From positions 3,261,830 to 3,325,829 of the forward strand of contig CP058647.1 of assembly GCA_014323545.1 (NCBI GenBank): a DNA stretch of 64,000 nucleotides, given 5' to 3'. Under the pieces are notes generated by a model. It saw nothing but the letters and a program-made list of their open reading frames with translations. It was not told the origin of the DNA and searched no databases. Each line of letters starts with the position of its first letter. Position 1 is the first letter of the stretch. Shown here one piece after another: positions 43,525 through 53,316 of this stretch. A program made the translations under genes and the position numbers. The DNA comes from Hyphobacterium sp. CCMP332. GTDB taxonomy: Bacteria; Bacteroidota; Bacteroidia; Cytophagales; CCMP332.

Positions 43525-44192
43525 ACTAATTTCATTCCTTCTGTAGCCGTCTTCTCGTACATCTTAATATTTTTACCCGGGTTTATTTCCGGCATTTTTG
43601 GGTCAACCACATAAATGCTGGTTTCTAATGGAACAAAGTCCACAATAGATGCAGCTGGATAGACGACGAGAGAAGTGCCAACTACGATGAGGATATCCGC
43701 TTCTAGGGCATATTTAACAGCGACTTCCATCATTGGTACCATTTCCCCAAACCATACGACATGAGGTCGCAATTGGGAACCTTTTTCACATTTGTCGCCT
43801 AATTTCAACTCCCACCCGTCGATATCATAAAGCAGGTTCTCATCAAGAGTACTTCTTGCTTTAAAAAGCTCACCGTGAAGATGAATGACGCGACTGGATC
43901 CCGCCTTTTCATGAAGATTGTCAATGTTTTGGGTGATGACGGTCACATCAAAGTGATCTTCAAGTTGGCTAACGAATTCGTGACCTTTATTAGGACTGCA
44001 CGATAGCGCTTGCTTTCTTCTCTGATTATAAAAATCAAGAACCAAATTCCGATTTCTGGCCCATGCCTGGGGTGTGGCTACCTCCATGACATCATAGCCT
44101 TCCCAAAGTCCTCCGGAATCACGAAAAGTTTTAATTCCGCTTTCAGCACTTATTCCGGCACCGCTGAGAACAACAACTTTTTTATCAGCCAT
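43494..44192 (-). CDS. cobB: NAD-dependent deacylase (sirtuin, SIRT5/CobB-like), zinc ligands missing
   Basis: Removes acyl groups from lysines, consuming NAD. I begin at the ATG at 44192 (232 residues); a longer frame to 44219 lies inside topA. The NAD fold is VVVLSGAGISAESGIKTFRD with GGLWEGYD, and the catalytic His is in IHLHGELFKAR. TQNIDNLHEKAG and GTSLVVYPA are also conserved. FYNQRRKQ carries the Tyr-x-x-Arg pair of desuccinylases (SIRT5/CobB). The four zinc Cys of CobB are absent, with only one Cys (DKCEKGSQLRP). It overlaps topA by 8 bases and lpxB by 31. Confidence 0.92.
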   Translation of the reverse strand: MADKKVVVLSGAGISAESGIKTFRDSGGLWEGYDVMEVATPQAWARNRNLVLDFYNQRRKQALSCSPNKGHEFVSQLEDHFDVTVITQNIDNLHEKAGSSRVIHLHGELFKARSTLDENLLYDIDGWELKLGDKCEKGSQLRPHVVWFGEMVPMMEVAVKYALEADILIVVGTSLVVYPAASIVDFVPLETSIYVVDPKMPEINPGKNIKMYEKTATEGMKLVYEDLLESFK

Positions 44193-46500
44193 TTTTCTTT
44201 TTGCCTTTGGCAGGTGCATTTTCTGCCAATTCTAAACATTCTTCCAAACTGAGGGAAGAAGGCTCCTTGTCTTTTGGGATTTTTACATTTTTCCTACCCA
44301 CCTTAATATAAGGCCCGTATTTTCCTTTTAAAACCTGCACCTCTGGGTTTTCATCAAATGTCTTTATAAACTTTTCAGCATCGGCCTTTCTTTTTTCATC
44401 GATAAGTTGAATGGCCCGTGATTCTTCGATAGTATATGGATCTTCATCTTTAGGAATGGATGCAAACTTCTTTTTGTGAACGACATAAGGGCCAAATCTG
44501 CCAATATTGGCTGAAATTTCCTCACCTTCGTATTCACCCACCTTTCTTGGTAATTTGAATAATTCAAGGGCTTCGTCAAGTGTTATACTTTCAATAAATT
44601 GACCATTTCTCAATCCGGCATAACGCGGTTTTTCCCCGCTCTCATCATCTGCTTCGCCAATTTGAGCAAGTGGCCCAAAACGGCCGAGTCTTACTAAAAC
44701 TTTTCTCCCGGATTTTGGATCCGTGCCAAGTTCGCGACTTGATTTCACATCTTTTCGATCTATGGCCTCTGTTTGTTCCACATGGCTGTGGAATCCTCCA
44801 TAAAACTTGCTGAGCATTTGTTCCCATTCCTTATTTCCCTGGGCAATGTCGTCAAACTCCTTTTCGACTTCAGCCGTGAAATCGTAGTCCAGAATTCTTT
44901 CAAAATGTTCAACCAGAAAGTCATTGACGACCATGGCGATATTGGTGGGAAATAATTTATTTTTTTCAGCACCTGTGTTTTCAGTCTTTGTTTTGCTTTC
45001 GATTTTGCCATTCTCAAGACTTAGCTCCTGATAGTCCCTGTCTTTACCTATTCTGGATTCTTTAACCACATAATCGCGTTTTTGAATGGTTGATATGGTA
45101 GGGGCATAAGTAGAGGGTCTGCCAATTCCTTTTTCTTCAAGTTTTTTCACAAGGCTGGCTTCTGTATAGCGGGGGGCATGTCTTGAGAACCGCTCTTTGG
45201 AAATGATTTTGCTCAAATCGAGTTTTTGATTTTTTTCCAATGGCGGCAACACGCTGTTATCATTTTCGGCCTCCTCATCATCGGTTCCTTCGATATAAAC
45301 TTTTAGAAATCCATCAAATTTGATAACCTCACCTTTGGCTTCAAAATATTCCGATCGGTCTACTTCGCTTATTTCAATTTTAGCGGTGGTTTTTTCAATT
45401 TTTGCATCGGCCATTTGGGAGGCGACTGCTCTTTTCCAAATTAATTCGTAGAGTTTTTCCGCGTTGCGGTCTGCTCCGGCATTCTGCTTGTTGAAATCTG
45501 TTGGCCGAATGGCTTCATGTGCTTCCTGAGCAGTTCCGGATTTTGTTTTAAAATTTCTGTTTTGGATGTATTCATCACCATAATTTGATTTTATAGCAGA
45601 ACTCGCCGATTGTATGGCCTCCTGAGATAAATTCAATGAATCAGTCCTCATATAAGTAATATGGCCTGCTTCATATAATTTTTGAGCGATGGTCATGGTC
45701 TGTGCTACAGAGAAACCGAGTTTTCGACTTGCTTCCTGTTGTAAGGTGGAAGTTGTAAATGGGGGTGAAGGTGTCCTTTTCCCCGGTTTGGTTTCTACAT
45801 CAAAAACTGTGAAATCTGAATTCAGACAGTTTTCAAGTAAGTGTTGTACCTCTTCTGAGGATTTGTATCTTTTATTAAATACAGCAGTAAAATTTCCCTT
45901 TGCAGTAGAAAAATAAGCATCGGTCTTATAGTTCGATTCCGCTTTGAAGTTTTCTATTTCTCTTTCGCGTTCTACGACCAGCCTGACTGCGACCGATTGC
46001 ACCCTGCCTGCCGATAAACCTCTTTTGATTTTTTTCCAAAGTATAGGTGATAGTTCATACCCCACCAATCGGTCGAGAATTCTTCGCGCTTGTTGGGCAT
46101 CGACCAAATTATTATCAATTCCTCTTGGATTTTGAAGCGCATTGAGAATGGCATTTTTTGTAATTTCCCTAAATACGATTCTTCTGGTTTTTTTATCGTC
46201 AAGATCGAGAGTTTCCTTTAAATGCCAGGAAATAGCCTCTCCTTCGCGGTCATCATCCGATGCCAAATATATGGTTTCGGCATCTTTTGATAATTTTTTT
46301 AACTCCTTGATAACATCTTTCTTGTCTTTGGTAACTTCATAGGTAGGTTTAAAGCCGTTTTTAATATCGATGGCTTTATCTCCCTTGGGTAAATCACGGA
46401 CATGTCCATAACTTGATGCTACTTTAAACTCTTCTCCCAGGTATTTTTCAATTGTTTTGGCCTTTGCGGGCGACTCAACTATCACAAGATTTTTTGGCAT
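44185..46500 (-). CDS. topA: DNA topoisomerase I (type IA)
   Basis: Relaxes negative supercoils by a single-strand break. The 771-residue protein begins with the Toprim domain (NLVIVESPAKAKTIEKYL, ASDDDREGEAISWHL with the metal-binding DDDRE). The breakage domain carries the catalytic Tyr in HITYMRTDSLNLS at about 287. DAQQARRILDRLVGYELSP and GRVQSVAVRLVVERE are family signatures. The C-terminal region (about 560-770) lacks the four-Cys zinc fingers of E. coli TopA and instead has repeated GRFGP/GRYGPYIKVG-like modules (RLGRFGPLAQIG, NIGRFGPYVVHKK, LKGKYGPYIKVG), as in many Bacteroidota and Firmicutes enzymes. The sirtuin gene follows with 8 bases of overlap. Confidence 0.96.
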   Translation of the reverse strand: MPKNLVIVESPAKAKTIEKYLGEEFKVASSYGHVRDLPKGDKAIDIKNGFKPTYEVTKDKKDVIKELKKLSKDAETIYLASDDDREGEAISWHLKETLDLDDKKTRRIVFREITKNAILNALQNPRGIDNNLVDAQQARRILDRLVGYELSPILWKKIKRGLSAGRVQSVAVRLVVEREREIENFKAESNYKTDAYFSTAKGNFTAVFNKRYKSSEEVQHLLENCLNSDFTVFDVETKPGKRTPSPPFTTSTLQQEASRKLGFSVAQTMTIAQKLYEAGHITYMRTDSLNLSQEAIQSASSAIKSNYGDEYIQNRNFKTKSGTAQEAHEAIRPTDFNKQNAGADRNAEKLYELIWKRAVASQMADAKIEKTTAKIEISEVDRSEYFEAKGEVIKFDGFLKVYIEGTDDEEAENDNSVLPPLEKNQKLDLSKIISKERFSRHAPRYTEASLVKKLEEKGIGRPSTYAPTISTIQKRDYVVKESRIGKDRDYQELSLENGKIESKTKTENTGAEKNKLFPTNIAMVVNDFLVEHFERILDYDFTAEVEKEFDDIAQGNKEWEQMLSKFYGGFHSHVEQTEAIDRKDVKSSRELGTDPKSGRKVLVRLGRFGPLAQIGEADDESGEKPRYAGLRNGQFIESITLDEALELFKLPRKVGEYEGEEISANIGRFGPYVVHKKKFASIPKDEDPYTIEESRAIQLIDEKRKADAEKFIKTFDENPEVQVLKGKYGPYIKVGRKNVKIPKDKEPSSLSLEECLELAENAPAKGKKKNG

Positions 46501-46652
46501 ACTCTCTATTTTCGGGCGTAAATATCATTATTTTTTTTTCGGACTTACAAACCTTATTACCATATTCCCTCTACTTTGTTTCACAAATAAATTTTTAAAT
46601 ATGTTTTTTGCCTGAGAAATCAGAGCTGAAAAATGATTAATTTAAAGTCCTG

Positions 46653-47153
46653 ATGTCAAAAACAATTTACCTTATACGGCATGCAAAATCTGATTGGTCC
46701 ATTCCCGGCCAGCCGGATTTTAACAGAAGTTTAAATCACAGGGGTCTCCTTGACGCACCTTTAATGGGAAAAGTCTTAAAAGAACTTCAGGTTTCACCTG
46801 AGCTCATCCTATCAAGTCCTGCAGAAAGAGCAATGCGTACGGCGGAATTTATTTCCGAACAACTCAATTATCCGATAGAAAAAATAAAATTTGAAGAAGA
46901 GATCTACGAAGCTTCTCCTAGAACTTTGTTGAGGTTAATCAATAATCTTGACAACAGTTTGAGCAAAATCGCTCTTTTTGGGCATAACCCTACATTTACT
47001 TATTTGGCCGAATACCTCAGTAAAGAAGAATTGGGAAATATACCAACCTGCGGTGCAGTTAAAATACAATTTGAATTGAATGAATGGGCTGCAATTTCTG
47101 AAGGAACAGGAGAATTGATCTGGTTCGAATACCCTAAAAAATACAAAGACTAA
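46653..47153 (+). CDS. SixA-like histidine phosphatase
   Basis: A 166-residue protein of the histidine phosphatase (RHG) superfamily. The catalytic motif is LIRHAKSDWS, with the second Arg/His region in LSSPAERAMRTAEF and the base and second His in LFGHNPTFTYLAEYL. The size and motif spacing fit SixA, which in E. coli dephosphorylates a histidine of a phosphorelay or PTS protein. The substrate here is unknown. It ends exactly where the convergent M23 gene ends, without an intergenic base. About 150 bases of AT-rich sequence precede it, divergent from topA. Confidence 0.87.
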   Translation: MSKTIYLIRHAKSDWSIPGQPDFNRSLNHRGLLDAPLMGKVLKELQVSPELILSSPAERAMRTAEFISEQLNYPIEKIKFEEEIYEASPRTLLRLINNLDNSLSKIALFGHNPTFTYLAEYLSKEELGNIPTCGAVKIQFELNEWAAISEGTGELIWFEYPKKYKD

Positions 47154-47828
47154 TTACAATCCCTGAATTTTCAGAAGGCGGTTAGGGTCAGGGCAGTTTG
47201 ACATCCATTTTTCCTTTTCCCCTAATTCACAAACACCCGGAAAATCACCGCTTGCGCCCATAAGGTCTTCAATAATTTGAAAATGAAGATGGGGTGGCCA
47301 ATTGACATTTTCTGACCAATCGCCAAGTGAACAAAACTTTTCGCCGGCCTTTATTTGCTTTCCGACATGTTTATCGATTAATGATTCCCTACTTAGATGA
47401 CCGTAAAGTGTGAAAAACTGAAAGTTATTAATGGAATGTTCCAATATTATAGTCGGACCATAATCACCAATTGATTTATTGTCTTGAAAACTGTGGACAA
47501 TTCCTTCGAGGGGGGCATGTATTCCGGTTCCGGCTTCCTGCCATAAATCGAGGCCCAAATGAAAAGATCTTGGATCTCCTTTTTCAAACAAATTAAATCT
47601 TCGATATAGTATTCTGTTTTCAGCGTATTTACCAATCCCAAATGTTGAATTGTTCTCATTGATCTTAGAATTGATATAATATTCGAATTCAGTCTGATCA
47701 TTCATGTTGATAGATGCTAATTCCTCATTTTCGTTGGAGAAGTCAAATACATAAAAGGACCCGGAAGAAAAATCTTTGGGAAGAATTGGGAAGGCTGCGC
47801 ATTGATCAAGAATTTTTAAAAGACTCAT
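47154..47828 (-). CDS. M23-type metallopeptidase-fold protein
   Basis: A 224-residue protein with the LytM/M23 fold at the C-terminal half. Metal motifs are HLGLDLW with H-x-x-x-D, YGHLSRESL and HLHFQII. ILEHS and the insertion of VNWPPHLHFQ are typical. I use the ATG at 47828 (MSLLKILDQCAAFP). The frame can extend to 47858 or 47885, but a -7 box TATGTTTG at 47871-47878 on the minus strand would lie within the longest version. No signal peptide is visible, which is odd for a peptidoglycan hydrolase, so a cytosolic role or different substrate is possible. Confidence 0.8.
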   Translation of the reverse strand: MSLLKILDQCAAFPILPKDFSSGSFYVFDFSNENEELASINMNDQTEFEYYINSKINENNSTFGIGKYAENRILYRRFNLFEKGDPRSFHLGLDLWQEAGTGIHAPLEGIVHSFQDNKSIGDYGPTIILEHSINNFQFFTLYGHLSRESLIDKHVGKQIKAGEKFCSLGDWSENVNWPPHLHFQIIEDLMGASGDFPGVCELGEKEKWMSNCPDPNRLLKIQGL

Positions 47829-47917
47829 ATCCGCGAAACTAATAAAATCACTTCCCATTTTGCAGGCAATCAAACATATATACAAGTATCTTGTTAATCA
47901 CATATAAAACATAAACT

Positions 47918-48394
47918 ATGAACAAATTAGGACTACTAGAAAAAACAGGTTTAAAGTGGGGAATTATTACCTTTTTAGGCCTGGGGGCATATTTTTTAAT
48001 TATGAAAGCCTTTGGATTGACATATATCATTGAGCTTAGGGTTTTAAACGCCGCAATTATGTTTACAGGTCTGTGGTTTTCTATCAAAGACTACAAAAGA
48101 AACAATTCCGGCTTTGACTATTTCAGTGGATTAGGTGTAGGTTTATTAACTGCATTTATTGCGAGTACAATTTTTGCCGTTTTTGGTATTTTGTATCTCG
48201 AAGTAATTAATCCATCATTTATGACCGAATTGAAACAAAGTGAACCTTTGGGTTTTTATTTAAATCCCTATCTGGCTACTTTTCAAATCTTTATTGAAGG
48301 AACAGCATCCGGTTTTTCAATTAGTTATGCCATTATGCAATTTCTAAAGAAGCCAATGCTTGCAGAGGTAAAAGAGATTAATAAACGAGGTTAA
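47918..48394 (+). CDS. DUF4199-like four-helix membrane protein
   Basis: A 158-residue integral membrane protein with four hydrophobic segments: GIITFLGLGAYFLIM, AAIMFTGLWFS, GLLTAFIASTIFAVFGIL and FQIFIEGTASGFSISYAIM. The spacing, the short loop FSIKDYKRNNSGFDYFSGL and an acidic connector (about 95-120) resemble the DUF4199 family that is common in Bacteroidota; the function is unknown. It is divergent from the M23 gene. Its 3' end overlaps leuS by 17 bases. Confidence 0.8.
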   Translation: MNKLGLLEKTGLKWGIITFLGLGAYFLIMKAFGLTYIIELRVLNAAIMFTGLWFSIKDYKRNNSGFDYFSGLGVGLLTAFIASTIFAVFGILYLEVINPSFMTELKQSEPLGFYLNPYLATFQIFIEGTASGFSISYAIMQFLKKPMLAEVKEINKRG

Positions 48395-51146
48395 CGATTT
48401 TTCCGGGCACTATTATTACTTTTTTTGGTGCCTTTCCTTCCGCCCATTTAATAACTGTTTGATCCTTTAATACTTCTCTTTGGATTTCCTCTTTAGAGGA
48501 GTCCAGAGCGAAAGTTATTTTGGTTCTGAGTTTTCCATTGATCATAATAGGGTATTCAAAACTGCTTTCTTTCAAAAATTCTTCTTTATAAGCGGGCCAG
48601 TTTGCATCGACCACAGAGGGCTTATTTCCCAGGGCATGCCACAGCTCTTCGCACAAATGCGGTGCAAAAGGAGACAAAATGATGCATAATGGTTCAAGTA
48701 TTTCCTTGTTGTGTGTTTTTAATTTACCCAATTCATTTACGCATATCATAAATGCAGAGACGGAAGTGTTAAATGAAAAACGTTCTATATCTTCTTCCAC
48801 CTTTTTTATAGTTTGATGAAGCACTTTTAAAGCTTCAGGGCTAGCCTTCTCATCAGTAATAATATTTTGGCCATTGTCATCGTAAAAAAGCCTCCAGGTT
48901 TTTCTTAAAAATTTATAAACTCCATCTATTCCCTGAGTGTCCCAGGGTTTGGAATCTTCCAGGGGTCCCAAAAACATTTCATACATTCTTAATGTATCAG
49001 CACCGTATTTGGTAATTACATCGTCGGGGTTTACCACATTAAACCAGCGCTTTGACATTTTTTCTATTGCATAATCGCATTTAAATTGACCGCCCTCCAA
49101 AACAAATTCTGTATTTGAATAATCGGAATTTTGATTTTTAAAGGTCTCGATATCCAATATATCGTTCTCAACAAGGTTAACATCCACATGGACCGGAATT
49201 GTGTCATGTTCACTTTTTAAGCCCGCAGAAACAAAAGCGTCTTTTTCTTTTAAGCGATAAGCTATACTCGATCGACCCTGAATCATCCCCTGATTAACCA
49301 GTTTTTTAAATGGTTCCTCATGAGAAATCAATCCGCTGTCAAATAAAAACATGTTCCAAAAACGACTATATAAGAGATGCCCTGTCGCATGCTCTGTCCC
49401 GCCAATGTATAAATCCACTTCGCCCCAATAATCCGATGCCTTTCGGGAAACAAAGGAATTTTCATTTTGAGGATCCATGTACCTTAAAAAATACCAACTG
49501 GAACCCGCCCATCCGGGCATGGTGGTAAGTTCATAATTGTATTTGCCCTGATACCGCCAGTTTTTTGCTCTGGCCAGTGGTGGCTCACCCGTACTTGTAG
49601 GCTTGTATTCATCGACTTCCGGCAAAAGCAATGGCAATTCTTTTTCTTCAAGTGTATGCGGAATGCCTTCATTGAAATAAATAGGAACAGGTTCGCCCCA
49701 ATACCTTTGACGGCTAAAAACTGCATCTCTTATTTTATAATTGATTTTTGCATTACCGAAATTGTGATCTTCAGCATATTGTATTGCCTTTTCTATGGCT
49801 TTTTCTGTTTTCAGACCATTTAGAAATCCCGAATTGATCATAACACCGTTTTTTTGAACGGTAGGGTCTTCGAGATTTTCTGTTCCTTTAATTATCGGAA
49901 TAACAGGCAAATTGAAATGTTGGGCAAATCTAAAATCTCTGTCATCGCCTGCCGGAACGGCCATTATGACACCGGTTCCATATCCGGCAAGCACATAATC
50001 CGCCGTGTAAATCGGAATTTTTTCCTGATTATAAGGGTTAATGGCAAATGCTCCTGTAAATACTCCTGAGACCTGCTTTACTTCGGTTTGTCTTTCTCTT
50101 TCGCTTCGATTTACAGACTTTTCGATATAGGATTTAACTTCTTCTTTTTGTTCTTCTGAACATATTTCTTCAATCCATTCCAATTCAGGCGCAATAACCA
50201 TAAAAGTCACTCCAAATGCAGTATCAGGCCTTGTTGTAAATGCAGTCATTACCCGTTCAGAGCCTTCAATTTTAAACTTGAGTTCACATCCTTTAGATTT
50301 TCCAATCCAATTGCTCTGTATGTCTTTTAAGGCCGTGGACCAATCGAGTTCATTTAGGTTTTGCAATAATCTCTCGGCATAGGCGGTGATTCGCATCATC
50401 CACTGTTTCATTTTTTTCCGTTCTACCGGGTAACCCCCACGTTCCGAGAATCCATCTTTTACCTCATCATTGGCCAAAACCGTTCCCAATTCAGGGCACC
50501 AGTTGACCATTGCTTCAGCCGGATAGGTAAGCCTGTAATGATTTAGAAAGTTTTCCTTTTCGGATTCATTATAGGAATTCCACTCATCTGAAGAAATAGT
50601 TTTCGTTTCTTCATCGCAAGCGGCATCTACTTCTTTATTTCCTGACTTAGACAGTATTTCAATCAGACTGTCCAATGGTTCGGCTTTTTGAGAATTGTTA
50701 TTGTACCAGGAATTAAACAGCCGGATAAAAATCCATTGAGTCCATTTATAAAATTTGGGATCTGAAGTAATCACTTCTCTGCTCCAGTCAAAGCAAAAGC
50801 CCATATTTCTAAGCTGTGACTTATATCGCTTAATATTTTTTTCTGTGGTAACAGCGGGATGCTGTCCGGTTTGTATAGCATATTGTTCCGCGGGTAATCC
50901 AAAGGCATCAAAACCCATGGGATGCAATACATTGAAACCTTTATTTCGTTTATACCTGCTTACTATATCGGTGGCAATGTAGCCCAGGGGATGGCCAACG
51001 TGCAGACCCGCACCGGAGGGGTAGGGAAACATATCAAGTACATAGTATTTTGGCTTATTTGATTCATTTGAGACTTCAAATAAATTGCTTTTATCCCACC
51101 AGTCCTGCCATTTTTCCTCAATGACCTTAAAATCGAAATCTGCCAT
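48378..51146 (-). CDS. leuS: Leucyl-tRNA synthetase
   Basis: Charges tRNA-Leu and edits mischarged products. I start at the ATG at 51146 (MADFDFKVIEEKWQDWW, 922 residues); a frame to 51167 adds seven unlikely residues. Class I signatures are the HIGH region FPYPSGAGLHVGHPLGYI and the KMSKS-type motif EKMSKRWFNVVNPDD at about 640. The CP1 editing domain is present (about 245-430), with TTRPDTAFGVTFMVIA. The C-terminal domain ends in KAPKKVIIVPGKIVNLVY. Compared with E. coli LeuRS, an insert lies before the editing domain (about 155-205, LIEILSKSGNKEVD). It stands alone as a monocistronic gene. Confidence 0.97.
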   Translation of the reverse strand: MADFDFKVIEEKWQDWWDKSNLFEVSNESNKPKYYVLDMFPYPSGAGLHVGHPLGYIATDIVSRYKRNKGFNVLHPMGFDAFGLPAEQYAIQTGQHPAVTTEKNIKRYKSQLRNMGFCFDWSREVITSDPKFYKWTQWIFIRLFNSWYNNNSQKAEPLDSLIEILSKSGNKEVDAACDEETKTISSDEWNSYNESEKENFLNHYRLTYPAEAMVNWCPELGTVLANDEVKDGFSERGGYPVERKKMKQWMMRITAYAERLLQNLNELDWSTALKDIQSNWIGKSKGCELKFKIEGSERVMTAFTTRPDTAFGVTFMVIAPELEWIEEICSEEQKEEVKSYIEKSVNRSERERQTEVKQVSGVFTGAFAINPYNQEKIPIYTADYVLAGYGTGVIMAVPAGDDRDFRFAQHFNLPVIPIIKGTENLEDPTVQKNGVMINSGFLNGLKTEKAIEKAIQYAEDHNFGNAKINYKIRDAVFSRQRYWGEPVPIYFNEGIPHTLEEKELPLLLPEVDEYKPTSTGEPPLARAKNWRYQGKYNYELTTMPGWAGSSWYFLRYMDPQNENSFVSRKASDYWGEVDLYIGGTEHATGHLLYSRFWNMFLFDSGLISHEEPFKKLVNQGMIQGRSSIAYRLKEKDAFVSAGLKSEHDTIPVHVDVNLVENDILDIETFKNQNSDYSNTEFVLEGGQFKCDYAIEKMSKRWFNVVNPDDVITKYGADTLRMYEMFLGPLEDSKPWDTQGIDGVYKFLRKTWRLFYDDNGQNIITDEKASPEALKVLHQTIKKVEEDIERFSFNTSVSAFMICVNELGKLKTHNKEILEPLCIILSPFAPHLCEELWHALGNKPSVVDANWPAYKEEFLKESSFEYPIMINGKLRTKITFALDSSKEEIQREVLKDQTVIKWAEGKAPKKVIIVPGKIVNLVY

Positions 51147-51231
51147 AAATATTGAAATTTCCCGCAAAAATAGAATTATTGAAAGAATCTTGAAGGATAT
51201 CAGTAAATTAACCTTTTCAATTTATTTACGT

Positions 51232-51262
51232 TTTGATTTATTCAGGCGTATTTCTAAATTTG
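51232..51262 (+). promoter_or_regulatory. Bacteroidota-type promoter for the 79-residue exported protein
   Basis: TTTG at 51232-51235, exactly 19 bases of spacer and TAAATTTG at 51255-51262 give a textbook promoter. The transcription start would be near 51269, about 10 bases before the ATG at 51279, so the leader is very short. Confidence 0.8.
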
Positions 51263-51278
51263 GTTAAAATCAACACCT

Positions 51279-51518
51279 ATGAAAAAATTAATAGCACTGG
51301 TATTCCTTTCCGCATTCCTTTCTGTCCAAATTGCTCCGGCAATGGCATTCGAAAGTAATTTTGTCAAAATAGAAAATGAAGGCGGTGATGATGTCAAAGC
51401 AAAGAAAAAAGATAAGAAAAAAGCCAAATCAAAAGATTGTGCTAAAAAAGATATGAAAGATGGTTGCTGCAAGGATGTAAAAGATCCTAAAAAAGAAAAA
51501 AGCGAGTCTGAAAAATAA
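51279..51518 (+). CDS. Small exported Lys/Asp/Cys-rich protein
   Basis: A 79-residue protein with a signal peptide (LIALVFLSAFLSVQIAPAMA, cleavage near residue 23) and a mature part of about 55 residues. The mature part is mostly Lys/Asp/Glu. It holds three Cys in DCAKKDMKDGCCKDVKD, which could bind metal or form a disulfide. No family recognised. Its own consensus promoter and a strong terminator 20 bases after the stop make it a self-contained, probably well-expressed unit. Confidence 0.7.
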   Translation: MKKLIALVFLSAFLSVQIAPAMAFESNFVKIENEGGDDVKAKKKDKKKAKSKDCAKKDMKDGCCKDVKDPKKEKSESEK

Positions 51519-51540
51519 TTATTAGTTGTTTTATAGAATG

Positions 51541-51568
51541 AGCCCCTGCATATTGTTGGGGCTTTTTT
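51541..51568 (+). terminator. Intrinsic terminator after the small exported protein
   Basis: AGCCCC (51541-51546) pairs with GGGGCT (51558-51563) around an 11-base loop, followed by TTTTT. The T-tract merges into the -7 box TATTTTTG (51568-51575) of the thyA promoter. Confidence 0.8.
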
Positions 51569-51590
51569 ATTTTTGTAAAAATTGTAATTC

Positions 51591-52385
51591 ATGAAGCAAT
51601 ATCACGACTTAATGCAACATATCCTCGATAAGGGAGTGAAGAAAGAAGACAGGACCGGAACAGGTACTTTGAGCATCTTTGGCTATCAGATGCGTTTCGA
51701 TCTTTCTGAAGGTTTTCCTTGCATTACAACTAAAAAATTGCATTTACGATCCATAATTCATGAATTGCTGTGGTTTTTAAAAGGTGAATCCAATATCTCC
51801 TATTTAAAGGAAAATGGGGTTTCAATTTGGGACGAATGGGCAGATGAAAATGGAGATTTAGGACCGGTTTATGGATACCAATGGCGTTCATGGCCAACTT
51901 CCAAAGGCGGGCAAATTGATCAGATAAGCAAGGTGATCGAACAAATCAAAACCAAACCCGATTCCCGACGTCATATTGTTTCAGCCTGGAATGTGGAGCA
52001 TGTAGATGAAATGGCTTTACCTCCCTGTCATACCATATTTCAATTTTATGTGGCAGAAGGAAAGTTGTCCTGTCAGTTGTACCAAAGAAGTGCAGATGTA
52101 TTTCTTGGAGTTCCATTTAATATTGCTTCTTACGCTTTGCTTACACTAATGGTGGCACAGGTTTGCGATCTGAAGCCGGGCGATTTTGTTCATACTTTTG
52201 GTGATGCTCATCTGTACTCCAACCATTTGGAACAAGCAGAATTACAATTGAGCAGAGAATTCAGACCACTACCTCAAATGAGAATCAATCCCGAAGTAAA
52301 GTCTATTTTTGATTTTAAATTTGAGGACTTTGAATTATTGAATTACGATCCTCATCCTCATATTAAAGCGGCAGTGGCTGTCTAG
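51591..52385 (+). CDS. thyA: Thymidylate synthase
   Basis: Makes dTMP from dUMP with methylene-tetrahydrofolate. The 264-residue enzyme is the standard size. Hallmarks are [19 protein letters not shown], the loop GPVYGYQWR, the catalytic Cys in [14 protein letters not shown] at about 146, [19 protein letters not shown] and the C-terminal [12 protein letters not shown]. It ends in [11 protein letters not shown] -7 box TATTTTTG (51568-51575) overlaps the previous terminator's T-run. No dihydrofolate reductase is adjacent. The 3' end overlaps the convergent aminotransferase gene by 23 bases. Confidence 0.97.
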   Translation: MKQYHDLMQHILDKGVKKEDRTGTGTLSIFGYQMRFDLSEGFPCITTKKLHLRSIIHELLWFLKGESNISYLKENGVSIWDEWADENGDLGPVYGYQWRSWPTSKGGQIDQISKVIEQIKTKPDSRRHIVSAWNVEHVDEMALPPCHTIFQFYVAEGKLSCQLYQRSADVFLGVPFNIASYALLTLMVAQVCDLKPGDFVHTFGDAHLYSNHLEQAELQLSREFRPLPQMRINPEVKSIFDFKFEDFELLNYDPHPHIKAAVAV

Positions 52386-53193
52386 GGAAAAGGTCCAATA
52401 TTCCTGTCAGTTCATTTTTGATTTTGCCATCACTATTGTTATTTAAAACCTTGATAATGAATGAATTGCAAAATATAACTAAATCTGAACTTGAAATATC
52501 TTTTTCAAGAAGGTTTTGTTCTTCATGTCTGAGATCATTTGACTTTAAATAAGCGATTAACCAGGCATTCATTATTCCATCAACCTGACCGGAATAGCGT
52601 TTTGGTGTTATTATTAAATCTTCCCTGACACAAATTATATTTGATGAACTTCCTTCCAGGATAAATCCCTTGTCATTTTTTATTAGTAATTCATCAAGCC
52701 CTTTATTTGTTTTTTCTATTGATACACCGACATAGTTTAATCCATTAATGGTTTTAAAATTTGAATACCATGAATTGGCGATTTTGATATGTTCGGAGAT
52801 TGCTATTTTCTTTATTTCAACAATGTTAAAAGGAGAGCATGTTTCACAAAAGATAAGATAATTGGCCAAAGATTCACCGGAAGTATTGTAGGTACCTTTT
52901 CCTTGTCTCCAAACCATAATTCTCAAACGCGTATAATCCGGATACTTGTTTTCCTTTAGAATACCATTAATATTATTTTTCCAGTCCTCAATGACAATCT
53001 TTGTACTAAACTCCAGTCCCAGACATTCCATTCCCTTTATAAGCCGGGATAAATGCTCCTCAAGAAAGAAAATGACATTTTTTTCACAATAGATAGATTC
53101 GAAGAGGCCATCGGCAAAGAGGCTTGCCCTAAATAATTGATCCAAACCTAAATTTGAATCTTTGATGATATTTCCATTGAAATTTACGAGCAT
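52363..53193 (-). CDS. Class IV aminotransferase / aminodeoxychorismate lyase-like protein
   Basis: A 276-residue fold-type IV PLP enzyme. Visible features are the N-terminal [14 protein letters not shown], the PLP Lys in [16 protein letters not shown] at about 155, and [18 protein letters not shown] with the following [13 protein letters not shown]. These suit 4-amino-4-deoxychorismate lyase (PabC) or a D-amino-acid or branched-chain transaminase; the branched-chain YVKP signature is not obvious. A role in folate synthesis would fit its position next to thyA, but that is inference. The end overlaps thyA by 23 bases. Confidence 0.82.
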   Translation of the reverse strand: MLVNFNGNIIKDSNLGLDQLFRASLFADGLFESIYCEKNVIFFLEEHLSRLIKGMECLGLEFSTKIVIEDWKNNINGILKENKYPDYTRLRIMVWRQGKGTYNTSGESLANYLIFCETCSPFNIVEIKKIAISEHIKIANSWYSNFKTINGLNYVGVSIEKTNKGLDELLIKNDKGFILEGSSSNIICVREDLIITPKRYSGQVDGIMNAWLIAYLKSNDLRHEEQNLLEKDISSSDLVIFCNSFIIKVLNNNSDGKIKNELTGILDLFPRQPLPL

Positions 53194-53316
53194 TGCATCT
53201 TTAAAAATGATTATAACCTTTTATATAAAAGGAGGCAGAAGTAAAATCTAAATTTATCTGTTTGTAATAGCAAATAAAGTGATTTGATTAATTTTGAATG
53301 CCACGGATAAAAAATT

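Noticed and set aside
44010..44252. Plus-strand ORF over the sirtuin/topA junction
   Set aside because: It is antisense to two conserved genes and has no recognisable content.
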